This document shows positions 22,815 to 29,482 of a DNA stretch of 34,926 nt, one piece after another. Under the pieces are notes generated by a model, which worked only from the letters and a program-made list of their open reading frames with translations, had not been told where the DNA came from and searched no databases. The stretch is from a virus: positions 1 through 34,926 of IMG/VR virus record IMGVR_UViG_3300006793_000116; one strand, written 5' to 3'. The translations under genes and the position numbers were made by a program. The first letter of the stretch is position 1, and every line of letters begins with the position of its first letter.

Positions 22815-23771
22815 ATGCCTAAAAATGTAACTGCAAGTTTTGATAAAGACACATTGTTCCATCGTCATGTGGGCAGCGACACACTTCGATTCCGAGAAGA
22901 GTTGTATTCTAAGTTTGCGCGTAACATGACCTCTTTGTTAGAGTCCAGAAAGCCTAAGCGGTATAACAGTAATCGTGGGTTGTTAGACCCTCGTAAACTA
23001 TACCGTCACCAGATGGACGATAATGTGTTTTACAAAAAGACTAACACTCCTAAATCGGATACGACTTTCGTATTTTTAGTTGATGCGAGTGGAAGTATGA
23101 ACCATACGCAAGAAGTTGGCGGTGATGGTTTACGTCTTTCTCGTATTGATGTTTGTGGCGCAATCTGTTCTGCGTTTGCGAAAGCAAATAAGACCGTTTT
23201 GGGTAATAAGATTAAGATGGAAGTTTTTACTAAAACAGAGGCAGGGAAATGCTTTAACAGTTTTGTTAAAGGGTATGTTCCGATTCTATCAAGAGTGTTT
23301 TCTAACACCAAGAATGATACCGATTGGGATAAACTTTGTCGTCTGAATACTTCCGCACCTATAAAAGTGGACGGTCGTAGCGCAGGTAGTTATACTCCTG
23401 AATTTCTGTTGCTTCCTGCACTTATGCAATGGGTAAAGCAGAATCTTACCACCAAGAACATGGTTATTGTAAACTTAACTGATGGCGACCTTGTTCATCA
23501 ATTTGTTCCTAGAGAGCAGATTGAGCAATATCTAGAAAGCCCCCATGACGTAAAATGCTACAGGGGTTTTAATGAGGATACAAAATCATTGCGTGTTAAG
23601 TATCTTCGTGGTGTTCCCAATACTACATTATACTTAACCTCGTATGGTTCCGAATGGGAGTCCGAGAATATCAAAGATATGTATGGACAAAATGCCGTTT
23701 CTGCAAACGATAAAACATTCGATGTAGAATTCTTTAAGACCCTTAACACTTTGTTAAACGAATATGCGTAA
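22815..23771 (+). CDS. VWA (MIDAS) domain protein, CobT-like
   Basis: The 318-residue protein carries FVFLVDASGSMNHT (residues 85-98), the DxSxS MIDAS motif, and later VNLTDGDLVHQF, the Thr/Asp part of the metal site. An N-terminal basic region (about 1-80) precedes the VWA domain. AAGGAGG lies 10 nt before the ATG. Together with the MoxR/CobS-like ATPase this looks like the CobS/CobT or MoxR/VWA pairing seen in many large phages and bacteria, where the VWA protein links the ATPase to its target. The cobalt-chelatase role is not implied by the sequence. Overlaps the next gene by 8 nt. Confidence 0.85.
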   Translation: MPKNVTASFDKDTLFHRHVGSDTLRFREELYSKFARNMTSLLESRKPKRYNSNRGLLDPRKLYRHQMDDNVFYKKTNTPKSDTTFVFLVDASGSMNHTQEVGGDGLRLSRIDVCGAICSAFAKANKTVLGNKIKMEVFTKTEAGKCFNSFVKGYVPILSRVFSNTKNDTDWDKLCRLNTSAPIKVDGRSAGSYTPEFLLLPALMQWVKQNLTTKNMVIVNLTDGDLVHQFVPREQIEQYLESPHDVKCYRGFNEDTKSLRVKYLRGVPNTTLYLTSYGSEWESENIKDMYGQNAVSANDKTFDVEFFKTLNTLLNEYA

Positions 23772-24936
23772 AATCGAAATAGAAAACTTTAACTGCCTCC
23801 CAGGTTGTACCTCAGATATAATGTTCGTTGTAGAAAACACAGCACTTCGGCGTGAACACGCCTACTACGCCTACAGCAAACGTACCCCCTCTAAGTTTAT
23901 GAGCGACATCTGTAAAAACCTAAACGCAAGTGACTGCCCCAGTTTTGTTAATAACAAAACTAAATCTTTAGTTATTATTGACGATAAGCGACAAGAGATT
24001 GGTTGCATCCAAAACCGTAGTTTAATTACAACAGGTTTTCTTTATGAGGAATTGTTGCAAGTAAACCGTGGTACTCAAAATATCGAAAAAGACCGTAACA
24101 AGTTTTTTATCAATGATATTACAGGTAACGCCGATGGGTTTAATTCGGATTACTATTTACGAGTGTTGGACTTGTGTTGGTATTTGCAAGAACAAAAAGC
24201 CAACGCAATAGAAATCTCCGCGAGGCACAACAGAGTCTCCAGTAAGCGTGTCTTGCCTGAGCCACACAACTTTTTTTCTAAGCGTTACAAAAAGGCGCAA
24301 GCGGAAACGAAAGATACTCTCGTTCACAAGATTATTGAGCATATTACTGAGTATGGGGATAGGCTTTTTGAGGTACTAAACAAAGCAACAAATAACAACA
24401 TCGACTTTAGTATAAGTTTAGACTCTTTAGGGTCTGGCTCCGAAAAAGGAACCGACCTGGGTGACTTTACGGATTCGTTTTTTGAGGAACTTAACCCTTT
24501 TAGGTATTCTTACCAATATAAATACGTAAAAGAATATTGGGACTACCGTAAAAAACTACTTAAAAATGTAAGTTCAGATTCGGACAATACTCCTATTACG
24601 TCTTGGAAAGAGTTTGTAGTTGATGCGATAGAAAGTGCTACAGCCGATATTATTTTACCTGATGGGGTTTCTATAGCAGCCAGTAGTGGAATGTGCGAAC
24701 TTACGGCTTTTGGACTACAAGAGTTTCTTAGGAGAGCGGACATCTGGATTAAAAACGGTACGGTCGTTGGAGGAGGAAGGACATCCTATCCCTCAGTCAA
24801 TGCCTCACAGTGGAAAACTGTCGCAGAATCAAAGTTTAAGCGATGCCGTGATTGGAAGTTGGGGAATATCAATTTCTATAAAGCAGAAGCATTGAAGTTG
24901 CGTCGTAATTTGTTGGAGGGAACTTTCGATGAGTAA
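23764..24936 (+). CDS. Hypothetical protein of the MoxR-VWA operon
   Basis: The 390-residue protein is mixed alpha/beta with no transmembrane helix and no motif I recognise. An N-terminal third with CLPGCTSDIMFVVENTAL is followed by an acidic, Ser/Gly-rich middle (SLDSLGSGSEKGTDLGDFTD, about 219-238) and a helical C-terminus. It overlaps the VWA gene and the putative sigma gene by 8 nt each, so it is an integral member of this operon. It could be the target or adaptor of the ATPase machine. There is no basis for a more specific call. Confidence 0.6.
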   Translation: MRKIEIENFNCLPGCTSDIMFVVENTALRREHAYYAYSKRTPSKFMSDICKNLNASDCPSFVNNKTKSLVIIDDKRQEIGCIQNRSLITTGFLYEELLQVNRGTQNIEKDRNKFFINDITGNADGFNSDYYLRVLDLCWYLQEQKANAIEISARHNRVSSKRVLPEPHNFFSKRYKKAQAETKDTLVHKIIEHITEYGDRLFEVLNKATNNNIDFSISLDSLGSGSEKGTDLGDFTDSFFEELNPFRYSYQYKYVKEYWDYRKKLLKNVSSDSDNTPITSWKEFVVDAIESATADIILPDGVSIAASSGMCELTAFGLQEFLRRADIWIKNGTVVGGGRTSYPSVNASQWKTVAESKFKRCRDWKLGNINFYKAEALKLRRNLLEGTFDE

Positions 24937-25480
24937 TAATCTCTCTTACGAACAATGGGAGTGGTTGGAAGAAAAATACGGTAAGTTGTTACATCATATT
25001 GCTTACCGTATCGGACTCGACCCAATTACGCATGACCATGACGATAGCTATCAAGAACTGTGCATTGCAATGATGGATACTGTAAGAATGTTTGATAAAA
25101 CTGCTACTGTTCCGTTTGATGAATACAAAGATACTGCACACTTTGATAAGTATCTCAAAACTGTTTTATGGAACAGAAAGAACTGTCTCGGTCAAAGGAT
25201 TATCCGTCGCGCACCTTTGCGTAAGCAAGTAACTATTGACGAGAAACTTCTTAAAGGTAAAGTCTTTAATCCTGTTGAGAGTTTCGAGCCTTTTGGAAAC
25301 GAACCTCTTGATAAGGATATGTTAAGTATCCTGCGAGAAGTAGAGCAAGATGCTAAAATCATTAAGCCTAGCGGGGAGTTTAATATCAGCCGTTTATGTC
25401 ACAACCTAAACAAAAGTAAATCTGAAATTAAACATACCCTTGAACGACTACGCTACACCCTAAAATCTTATGATGAATAA
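24929..25480 (+). CDS. Putative phage sigma factor (sigma70 region 2-like)
   Basis: The 183-residue protein has QELCIAMMDTVRMFD followed, after an insert, by FDKYLKTVLWNRKNCL. This resembles the core-binding and -10-binding helices of sigma region 2, as in T4 gp55-like late sigma factors. The C-terminal ISRLCHNLNKSKSEIKHTLE could be a helix-turn-helix similar to region 4. A TTGGAGGG ribosome site precedes the ATG. A sigma that reads a -10 box without a -35 would explain the CTATAATA promoters. The assignment rests on pattern similarity; an unrelated DNA-binding protein is possible. Confidence 0.55.
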   Translation: MSNNLSYEQWEWLEEKYGKLLHHIAYRIGLDPITHDHDDSYQELCIAMMDTVRMFDKTATVPFDEYKDTAHFDKYLKTVLWNRKNCLGQRIIRRAPLRKQVTIDEKLLKGKVFNPVESFEPFGNEPLDKDMLSILREVEQDAKIIKPSGEFNISRLCHNLNKSKSEIKHTLERLRYTLKSYDE

Positions 25481-25643
25481 AGCATTTGATACTCTAATGC
25501 CTATAGTATGGTTAGGAGGCACATTCTTTCTAATGTGCTACTATGCTTGGGAACACCAATTCGATTTATTGTTTATCACAATAATCACTTTATTGAACTC
25601 CCTTGCTTTGGGGAGTTTACTAAGCAAACAAAAAAACAAATAA
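25473..25643 (+). CDS. Small two-helix membrane protein
   Basis: A 56-residue protein that overlaps the previous gene by 8 nt. It has two hydrophobic segments (LMPIVWLGGTFFLMCYYAW, about residues 8-26, and LLFITIITLLNSLALGSLL, 32-50) joined by a short EHQFD loop, and a Lys-rich end. This is the topology of small phage membrane peptides such as holin- or superinfection-type proteins, but no such role can be claimed. The ATG lies in TGATGAATAA. The next gene starts 1 nt after its stop. Confidence 0.65.
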   Translation: MNKAFDTLMPIVWLGGTFFLMCYYAWEHQFDLLFITIITLLNSLALGSLLSKQKNK

Positions 25644-25644
25644 C

Positions 25645-25854
25645 ATGATTGACCAAGAAGAAACGATGTCTGACGAACTCGCTCTCAGCTATGCGATTGA
25701 AACATTGCGAGATTTAGATGAGCATTGTGATAACGACGAGCAGAGAGCCGAGTTATCAGAAGTTGTGAGTGTGCTATCAAGTATGCTTCAGACCTACTCT
25801 AGTTTTCAATGCAATGTAACTATTGGGGAGGACGAAAACCGTTGTCGTAAGTAA
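25645..25854 (+). CDS. Small acidic hypothetical protein
   Basis: The 69-residue protein is strongly acidic in its first two thirds (EETMSDELALSYAIETLRD; DEHCDNDEQRAELSEVV) and predicted helical. ATG 25645 is taken as the start; MSDEL at 25666 is an alternative. Its stop shares a base with the next ATG (TAATG). Small acidic proteins of this kind are typical of phage early regions, where some inhibit host enzymes by mimicking DNA, but no specific evidence exists here. Confidence 0.6.
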   Translation: MIDQEETMSDELALSYAIETLRDLDEHCDNDEQRAELSEVVSVLSSMLQTYSSFQCNVTIGEDENRCRK

Positions 25855-26081
25855 TGAAAGTTTACGCACTTATACACAAGACGAGGGATACTTCTATCAC
25901 TTTGGACGATAGAGTTTACTCAAGTATTATTAAGATTTGTGATAGCATGGAAACCGCTCAAGAAGAACGGAAGATTGCTACTTCACTATTCTTTAATCAC
26001 GACCACTTTTGCCCCGATTTAGAATGGTTTGAGATTGAAGAATTTACTCTAACTGAAAGACGTAAAGAGGAGGATAACTAA
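25854..26081 (+). CDS. Small hypothetical protein
   Basis: The 75-residue protein starts MKVYALIHKTRDTSITLDD and has a helix (IIKICDSMETAQEERKIATS) with a FNHDHFCPDLEWFEIEEF tail. It looks like a compact alpha/beta fold. The acidic EWFEIEEF end is a common motif of small phage proteins. It overlaps both neighbours by one base. Its last codons contain the GAGGAGG ribosome site of the next gene. Family not recognised. Confidence 0.6.
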   Translation: MKVYALIHKTRDTSITLDDRVYSSIIKICDSMETAQEERKIATSLFFNHDHFCPDLEWFEIEEFTLTERRKEEDN

Positions 26082-26575
26082 TGCCAAATCACTGCACTAA
26101 TACTTTACTCATTAAAGGAGACTTAAAGCACAGACAAGAGTTTGTGGATAAGAATAAAGGTTTTGCTTGGGGCGATACGGCGAAGAAAGGAAAATACAAA
26201 ACTCTTTCTTTCAACGCACAAGTACCTATGCCAAAGAAACACATTGCTTCCAATGCTAAAAGTAAAGTAAACGATGATTGGTATCCTTGGGCTAAGAAAC
26301 ATTGGGGAACAAAATGGGATTGTTACGAAGAAGAACTTGTGCACGAGAAAAACTATACTTGCTATTCATTTGAGACTGCATGGTGTCCTCCTATTGAGTG
26401 GGTAAAGAAGGTGTCTCGCACATTCCCACATCTCGAATTCAATGGTGAGTGGGCTGAAAGCGGAGGTACTGGAGGAAAGATAATGTTTCAGGGAGGAGAG
26501 TGTTTTTATGATGAGGCTATGACTGAAGAAGAATGGAACCAGCATCAAGGCATTGTGGAGGACGAAGATTGGTAA
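26081..26575 (+). CDS. Api92-like / DUF1281-type protein
   Basis: The 164-residue protein begins with MPNHCTNTLLIKG, has VPMPKKH, WAKKHWGTKWDC, FETAWCPPIEW and FPHLEFNGEWAESG. These are the sequence marks of the DUF1281/YubB group with a ferredoxin-like fold, found in plasmids and phages (Api92-like). The biological function is unknown. GGAGG stands 8 nt before the ATG. The stop lies 7 nt inside the next gene, whose ribosome site falls in the codons near 26557. Confidence 0.8.
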   Translation: MPNHCTNTLLIKGDLKHRQEFVDKNKGFAWGDTAKKGKYKTLSFNAQVPMPKKHIASNAKSKVNDDWYPWAKKHWGTKWDCYEEELVHEKNYTCYSFETAWCPPIEWVKKVSRTFPHLEFNGEWAESGGTGGKIMFQGGECFYDEAMTEEEWNQHQGIVEDEDW

Positions 26576-26784
26576 CTGATAATAACAAAGATTTCGACGA
26601 CCCAGTTAACCACCCCAAACACTATAATAAGGGTATTGAGACAACTGATTACATCTGTTCGTGGGATATGGATTTCTGTGAAGGGAATATAATCAAGTAT
26701 GTTACTCGGTACAAATACAAGCATGGTGTTGAGGACTTGAAAAAAGCCAAATGGTATTTAGAAAAACTAATCAAAGAACAATGA
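26569..26784 (+). CDS. DUF3310 (NHPKHY) protein
   Basis: A 71-residue protein best read from the TTG at 26569, which is 7 nt after GGAGG. An in-frame ATG at 26533 has no ribosome site. The diagnostic block DPVNHPKHYNKGIETTD is followed by CEGNIIKYVTRYKYKHG and EDLKKAKWYLEKL. This matches DUF3310 domains (often annotated nucleotide kinase-like), common in phages of many kinds. The biochemical role is not settled. It overlaps the next gene by 4 nt. Confidence 0.85.
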   Translation: MVTDNNKDFDDPVNHPKHYNKGIETTDYICSWDMDFCEGNIIKYVTRYKYKHGVEDLKKAKWYLEKLIKEQ

Positions 26785-27098
26785 AAATCGAAAACCCTAT
26801 TGACGAAAGGCTATGGAAAGCCTTAAACCATGTTACCAACTTTGCCAACAGCAAGGTTGTAACTGATTCAGACTGGAAGTATGCAGATGGATTGGAAGAA
26901 TCCATTGCACTTGTTAGTGAATACGCATCTTGTTTTGCTGCTGATGGAAGTGTGTCTCACCGAGGACAAATCCCTCACGCATGGAATCAAGATTCAATTT
27001 TTGAGGATTGGAAGGACAGACCTTCCGCCATTACGGAAGAAGTATCTGCCGAACAAAAAGATGCTAATGCCAAGAAACTCTTGGAGGAACTAACTTGA
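26781..27098 (+). CDS. Hypothetical protein
   Basis: The 105-residue protein is predicted mainly helical (ERLWKALNHVTNFANSKVV; GLEESIALVSEYASCFAADG). A central HRGQIPHAWN segment looks like a loop and the C-terminus is acidic. It starts at ATG 26781 in an ATGA overlap with the DUF3310 gene. The TGATG at its end starts the next gene. Not recognised. Confidence 0.6.
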   Translation: MKIENPIDERLWKALNHVTNFANSKVVTDSDWKYADGLEESIALVSEYASCFAADGSVSHRGQIPHAWNQDSIFEDWKDRPSAITEEVSAEQKDANAKKLLEELT

Positions 27099-27304
27099 TG
27101 GAACTTTTAACACAAGCTGGATTAGGCATTGTCGCCTTATCTTTGGTAGCTGCCTTTATCTCTTTTTCGGTTTCAAGTATGAGCGAGAAATCATACCGAA
27201 GAATGACAAGGAAAAGCCAACGAGACAGAAACGAGAGACACATTGCAGAGCTTAAAGCAGAACTGAGACTTCTTTCTAGGAGGGTATCGAAACTTGAGTC
27301 CTAA
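27098..27304 (+). CDS. Small membrane protein with coiled-coil tail
   Basis: The 68-residue protein has one N-terminal hydrophobic helix (GLGIVALSLVAAFISFSV, about residues 8-25) and a basic, heptad-like C-terminal half (RNERHIAELKAELRLLSRRV). Such membrane-anchored coiled coils resemble spanin or Rz-like and inner-membrane phage peptides, though length and context do not prove this. TTG 27095 is an alternative start. AGGAGG within its last codons serves the next gene. Confidence 0.6.
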   Translation: MELLTQAGLGIVALSLVAAFISFSVSSMSEKSYRRMTRKSQRDRNERHIAELKAELRLLSRRVSKLES

Positions 27305-27404
27305 AGAAAGAGGACGCGAATCAGAACTTGGGAAGGTAGGAAAAGAACTTTTAATTTTTCTTAACATCGTTCTCGTAGTCATTGTAGCTGACCTAATACT
27401 ATGA
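27294..27404 (+). CDS. Tiny membrane peptide (TTG start)
   Basis: A 36-residue frame that starts at TTG 27294, 10 nt after AGGAGG, and overlaps both neighbours (11 nt upstream, 4 nt downstream as ATGA). A charged N-terminus (SPKERGRESELGKVGKE) precedes a hydrophobic helix LLIFLNIVLVVIVADLIL. The coupling with the following ATG favours real translation, but the short length keeps confidence moderate. Confidence 0.5.
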   Translation: MSPKERGRESELGKVGKELLIFLNIVLVVIVADLIL

Positions 27405-27601
27405 AATATGTAATCACAAAGAAATGCTACGCCAATGAATTCGTCATGGTGGAAGCTGAAAATGAACAAGAAGCCTTCGACAAAGCCAAAAACGGAGAAG
27501 GGAGTAACTTAGGAGGCTACCTAGAATTTGGTGGCTATCAACCTGTTGAAACTTGGCAAGTAGAAGAGCTAACACACAAAGAGGAAACTACCAATGAATA
27601 A
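27401..27601 (+). CDS. Small hypothetical protein
   Basis: The 66-residue protein begins MKYVITKKCYANEFVMVEAE, with a beta-beta-helix layout and an ENEQEAFDKAKNGEG helix that recurs in many small phage proteins of unknown function. Its C-terminus is acidic (EELTHKEETTNE). ATG 27401 overlaps the upstream tiny gene by 4 nt. The downstream gene starts 8 nt before its stop. Confidence 0.65.
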   Translation: MKYVITKKCYANEFVMVEAENEQEAFDKAKNGEGSNLGGYLEFGGYQPVETWQVEELTHKEETTNE

Positions 27602-27728
27602 AGAAGAAGCAATACAAATAGTTCTAGCAGAGCTGGTAGAGCGTTTACCTAAAAATAACCTGGAAGGATTCCTTCCTGATGATGAGGTTTACGAAGCAAT
27701 GAAGCTGTTAAGTGAGGGAGAGAAGTAA
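27594..27728 (+). CDS. Small acidic helical protein
   Basis: A 44-residue protein with two predicted helices (NKEEAIQIVLAELVERLP and DDEVYEAMKLLSEGEK). It overlaps the upstream gene by 8 nt and the downstream ATG by one base (TAATG). The GAGGAAAC sequence just upstream can serve as its ribosome site. Too short to classify; the codon pattern and overlaps support a real gene. Confidence 0.6.
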   Translation: MNKEEAIQIVLAELVERLPKNNLEGFLPDDEVYEAMKLLSEGEK

Positions 27729-27967
27729 TGGTTTACGACCCCCACGAGTACCAGATAGGAAGATTAAAATCGCGCGTAAAGGATTTAGAGGAAACTGTAG
27801 CTTCTCTCAGAGAGAAATACCTTGCAAGCACCAACAATGCTTTCGTCCTACAGCTCCTCAATAATGCTCTCAGAGAGAAATACCTTTACAACACATCATC
27901 TACTATGTCAGAAGATACAGTTAATATAGATTGGGATTTAGATTATGGTCAACAAGGAATTGATTAA
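27728..27967 (+). CDS. Coiled-coil hypothetical protein
   Basis: The 79-residue protein has a heptad-like N-terminal half (IGRLKSRVKDLEETVASLRE) and an internal duplication of the text (A)SLREKYL / ALREKYL (near residues 26-33 and 47-53). The duplication is also visible at DNA level as CTCTCAGAGAGAAATACCTT twice. An acidic C-terminus (DWDLDYGQQGID) ends it. It is the last gene of the plus-strand operon, upstream of the 28062 terminator. GAGGGAGA stands just before the ATG. No function known. Confidence 0.65.
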   Translation: MVYDPHEYQIGRLKSRVKDLEETVASLREKYLASTNNAFVLQLLNNALREKYLYNTSSTMSEDTVNIDWDLDYGQQGID

Positions 27968-28061
27968 GTATAATCCCTTTTGGGGATTACCATACCCATG
28001 TAAGAGTAGCATAAGTCAAAGGAGAAAACCTACCAACTAAAGGGTAGAAATAGGTATAAAA

Positions 28062-28127
28062 AAACCTCTTAACCAAGACACCCCATATAGGGAAGCATAA
28101 GTCAAGGTTAAGAGGTTTGTTTTTTTT
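28062..28127. terminator. Bidirectional intrinsic terminator
   Basis: A perfect 13-bp inverted repeat (AAACCTCTTAACC at 28062-28074 and GGTTAAGAGGTTT at 28106-28118) is flanked by an A-run on the left and a run of eight T on the right. It can end both the plus-strand operon and transcripts coming from the minus-strand promoter at 28626. Its unusually large 31-nt loop holds a copy of ATAAGTCAA. Confidence 0.8.
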
Positions 28128-28435
28128 ATTGTGTTTTCTTCGTTGTTTCTTGTAAGAATCCGAATAAAGTTCGGAGCTTTCGTTCTTTTTTGGTTTTTGT
28201 AATAAGGGAATAAAAAAAAACAGAACATAATTCGACCTAGTTTCACCCTATTACCCCTGCTCTAGTATAAGTCAAGACCTAATTAGACCAGAGTAATAGA
28301 GAGATAAAACAAAAACACATCCAGTTTACCGAACATTGTACGGAGAAACCCCCTCTTACCCCATCATAAAGATGGTATAAGTCAAGGTTTTATGCGATTT
28401 ACAAAAACCTATTTGTTTTATTCTTATTTTTTTGT

Positions 28436-28498
28436 ATTCAGCTTTCATAGAATGAGAACTAGCTAAATGCCTCAGCTCAAATCTATGAGCAGCTGAAT
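28436..28498. other. Long stem-loop in noncoding region
   Basis: ATTCAGCTTTCATAGA (28436-28451) pairs with TCTATGAGCAGCTGAAT (28482-28498) over about 16 bp with one small bulge. The 30-nt loop can form a smaller GAGCTGAGG-type stem. It is not followed by a T-run on either strand, so it is not a simple terminator. Confidence 0.6.
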
Positions 28499-28625
28499 CA
28501 CTTTCCCCACAGGGGGATACAAAAGAAATACAAAAAAGAGGTTTACAAAAAACAACTACTTATAAAAGAACAAAATGGTATTCCCTTTACATAAATGCGG
28601 GGGGTACAACCACTTAGGAATGCGT

Positions 28626-28654
28626 ATTATAGCAAATCCCCCGCTCCCCGTCAA
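28626..28654 (-). promoter_or_regulatory. Sigma70 promoter into the noncoding region
   Basis: TTGACG (28649-28654), 17-bp spacer, TATAAT (28626-28631). No start codon stands within 20 nt downstream except an 8-codon GTG frame. It lies 86 nt downstream (minus sense) of stem-loop element R2. Confidence 0.75.
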
Positions 28655-28740
28655 GCATAAACCCTTACAAAACAAGAACTTAGAACCTTTAGGTGTAAAT
28701 TAGAAATCAATCAACTTGTTTTTTGTTTTTTATTATTGTT

Positions 28741-28795
28741 CGTAAGTGCTTGGTGGCACACTAGTTAGGTCGGCCCGGGGCCCGCCGCCGGTTTT
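28741..28795 (-). repeat. Stem-loop element R2 (of nine)
   Basis: Minus-strand sense: a GC-rich block containing GCGGGCCCCGGGCC, then CCTAACT, a 15-nt loop and ACTTACG (28741-28747). The arms carry two mismatches, so this is the most degenerate copy. It follows the terminator at 28842. Confidence 0.65.
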
Positions 28796-28841
28796 GTCAA
28801 GTAAAAAAGAAAAACTTTTGGCGTGCGTACCAGGTGAACAT

Positions 28842-28873
28842 AAAAAAGGAGCGAGGCTAGTAAGCCCCGCCCC
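28842..28873 (-). terminator. Intrinsic terminator of the 28905 gene
   Basis: In the minus sense a 10-bp stem GGGGCGGGGC / GCCTCGCTCC (with two G-T pairs) is followed by six T. A second small hairpin (AAACCC...GGGTT, 28874-28892) stands between it and the stop codon. Confidence 0.8.
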
Positions 28874-28904
28874 ATAACCCACGAGGGTTTATATGAAAAC
28901 AATC

Positions 28905-29237
28905 CTACATTCCCTTAGCAACTTCATTAGCCACGAGGTTACGCTCTTCCTTAAGCGCAGCGAGGTCAAACTTATACTGAGACAGCCACGCCTCCGCTTG
29001 CTCCCCGCGCTGAACCCAGCCAGCAACGCGAGCTTGAAAGTCTGAAACCTTCTTGTCAGCTTCCTTGCCCCAACGCTTCCACTTCAGAGCGGTTTTGTTG
29101 AGTTCGTCGATTTGCTCGTCAAGTGCCATGACCTTCGGGTCTGCGTTAACTTGCTTCTTGTTTTGCTTGGCTTGCAAAGCAACCATTTGTGCTTGCAGCT
29201 CGTCCATGCGTTCTTGAATCGGGCGATGTTGTGCCAT
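28905..29237 (-). CDS. Coiled-coil hypothetical protein
   Basis: The 110-residue protein is read from the ATG at 29237, which has a perfect AAGGAGG ribosome site 5-6 nt upstream. It is Gln/Lys/Glu-rich and almost entirely helical (ERMDELQAQMVALQAKQNKK; MALDEQIDELNKTALKWKR), a coiled coil of perhaps 80 residues. Its own sigma70 promoter lies at 29293-29321, and a terminator follows. Unlike its right-arm neighbours it has a normal leader of about 50 nt. The role is unknown; a scaffold or DNA-mimic function would be speculation. Confidence 0.75.
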   Translation of the reverse strand: MAQHRPIQERMDELQAQMVALQAKQNKKQVNADPKVMALDEQIDELNKTALKWKRWGKEADKKVSDFQARVAGWVQRGEQAEAWLSQYKFDLAALKEERNLVANEVAKGM

Positions 29238-29292
29238 TTGGGTAATCCTCCTTGGATTGATGTTAGGGTGTAGTCTCGATTTGAGATGACTC

Positions 29293-29321
29293 ATTATACC
29301 ATAGGGGGCAGCATAAGTCAA
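29293..29321 (-). promoter_or_regulatory. Sigma70 promoter of the 29237 gene
   Basis: TTGACT (29316-29321), 17-bp spacer, TATAAT (29293-29298). The -35 and first spacer bases form TTGACTTATGC, a copy of the repeated ATAAGTCAA motif. The leader carries AAGGAGG. Confidence 0.9.
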
Positions 29322-29333
29322 GGGTTTTCTTGG

Positions 29334-29410
29334 AAAAATATCAGAGAGAGAGGGATGTTCTGAACATCATGATTTTCTTAGGGATGCAGAACAGTTCTCC
29401 CTCTGACAGA
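29334..29410 (-). ncRNA. Putative small RNA with own promoter
   Basis: The promoter at 29417-29445 would start RNA near 29410. The sequence folds back over its whole length: TCAGAG...CTCTGA (29341-29346 with 29401-29406) and GTTCTG/CAGAAC (29357-29362 with 29387-29392), then TATTTTT follows. This gives an RNA of about 70 nt with a terminator-like end. No translatable frame starts downstream of the transcription start. Confidence 0.5.
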
Positions 29411-29416
29411 TGACAT

Positions 29417-29445
29417 AGTATACCATAGGGGGTGGTATAAGTCAA
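29417..29445 (-). promoter_or_regulatory. Sigma70 promoter of the putative small RNA
   Basis: TTGACT (29440-29445), 17-bp spacer, TATACT (29417-29422). It shares most of the spacer and the GGGTTTTCTTGG upstream flank with the promoter at 29293, so the two are duplicates. Confidence 0.85.
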
Positions 29446-29482
29446 GGGTTTTCTTGGTAATTTTTTTAAGGAGCTTTCGAGC

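Larger units (their letters stand above)
28055..28619 (-). ncRNA. Putative noncoding minus-strand transcript region
   Basis: A consensus sigma70 promoter at 28626-28654 points into this region, and the terminator at 28062 would end the transcript, giving about 560 nt. No open reading frame with a plausible start is seen after the promoter. A 16-bp imperfect stem-loop (28436-28451 with 28482-28498) and several ATAAGTCAA copies lie inside. A minus-strand frame at 28037-28246 runs through the terminator and has no ribosome site. Confidence 0.4.

Noticed and set aside
26621-26628. CTATAATA inside the DUF3310 gene
   Set aside because: It encodes the conserved HYNK part of the NHPKHYNK motif, so the match is explained by protein conservation. 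No transcription-unit start follows.
27945-28040. 31-codon frame (ATG 27945) at the end of the plus operon
   Set aside because: No ribosome site, mostly beyond the last gene, and no sign of coding bias.
28037-28246. Minus-strand frame of 69 codons in the noncoding block
   Set aside because: It runs through the perfect bidirectional terminator, has no ribosome site or nearby promoter, and its composition is that of AT-rich noncoding DNA.
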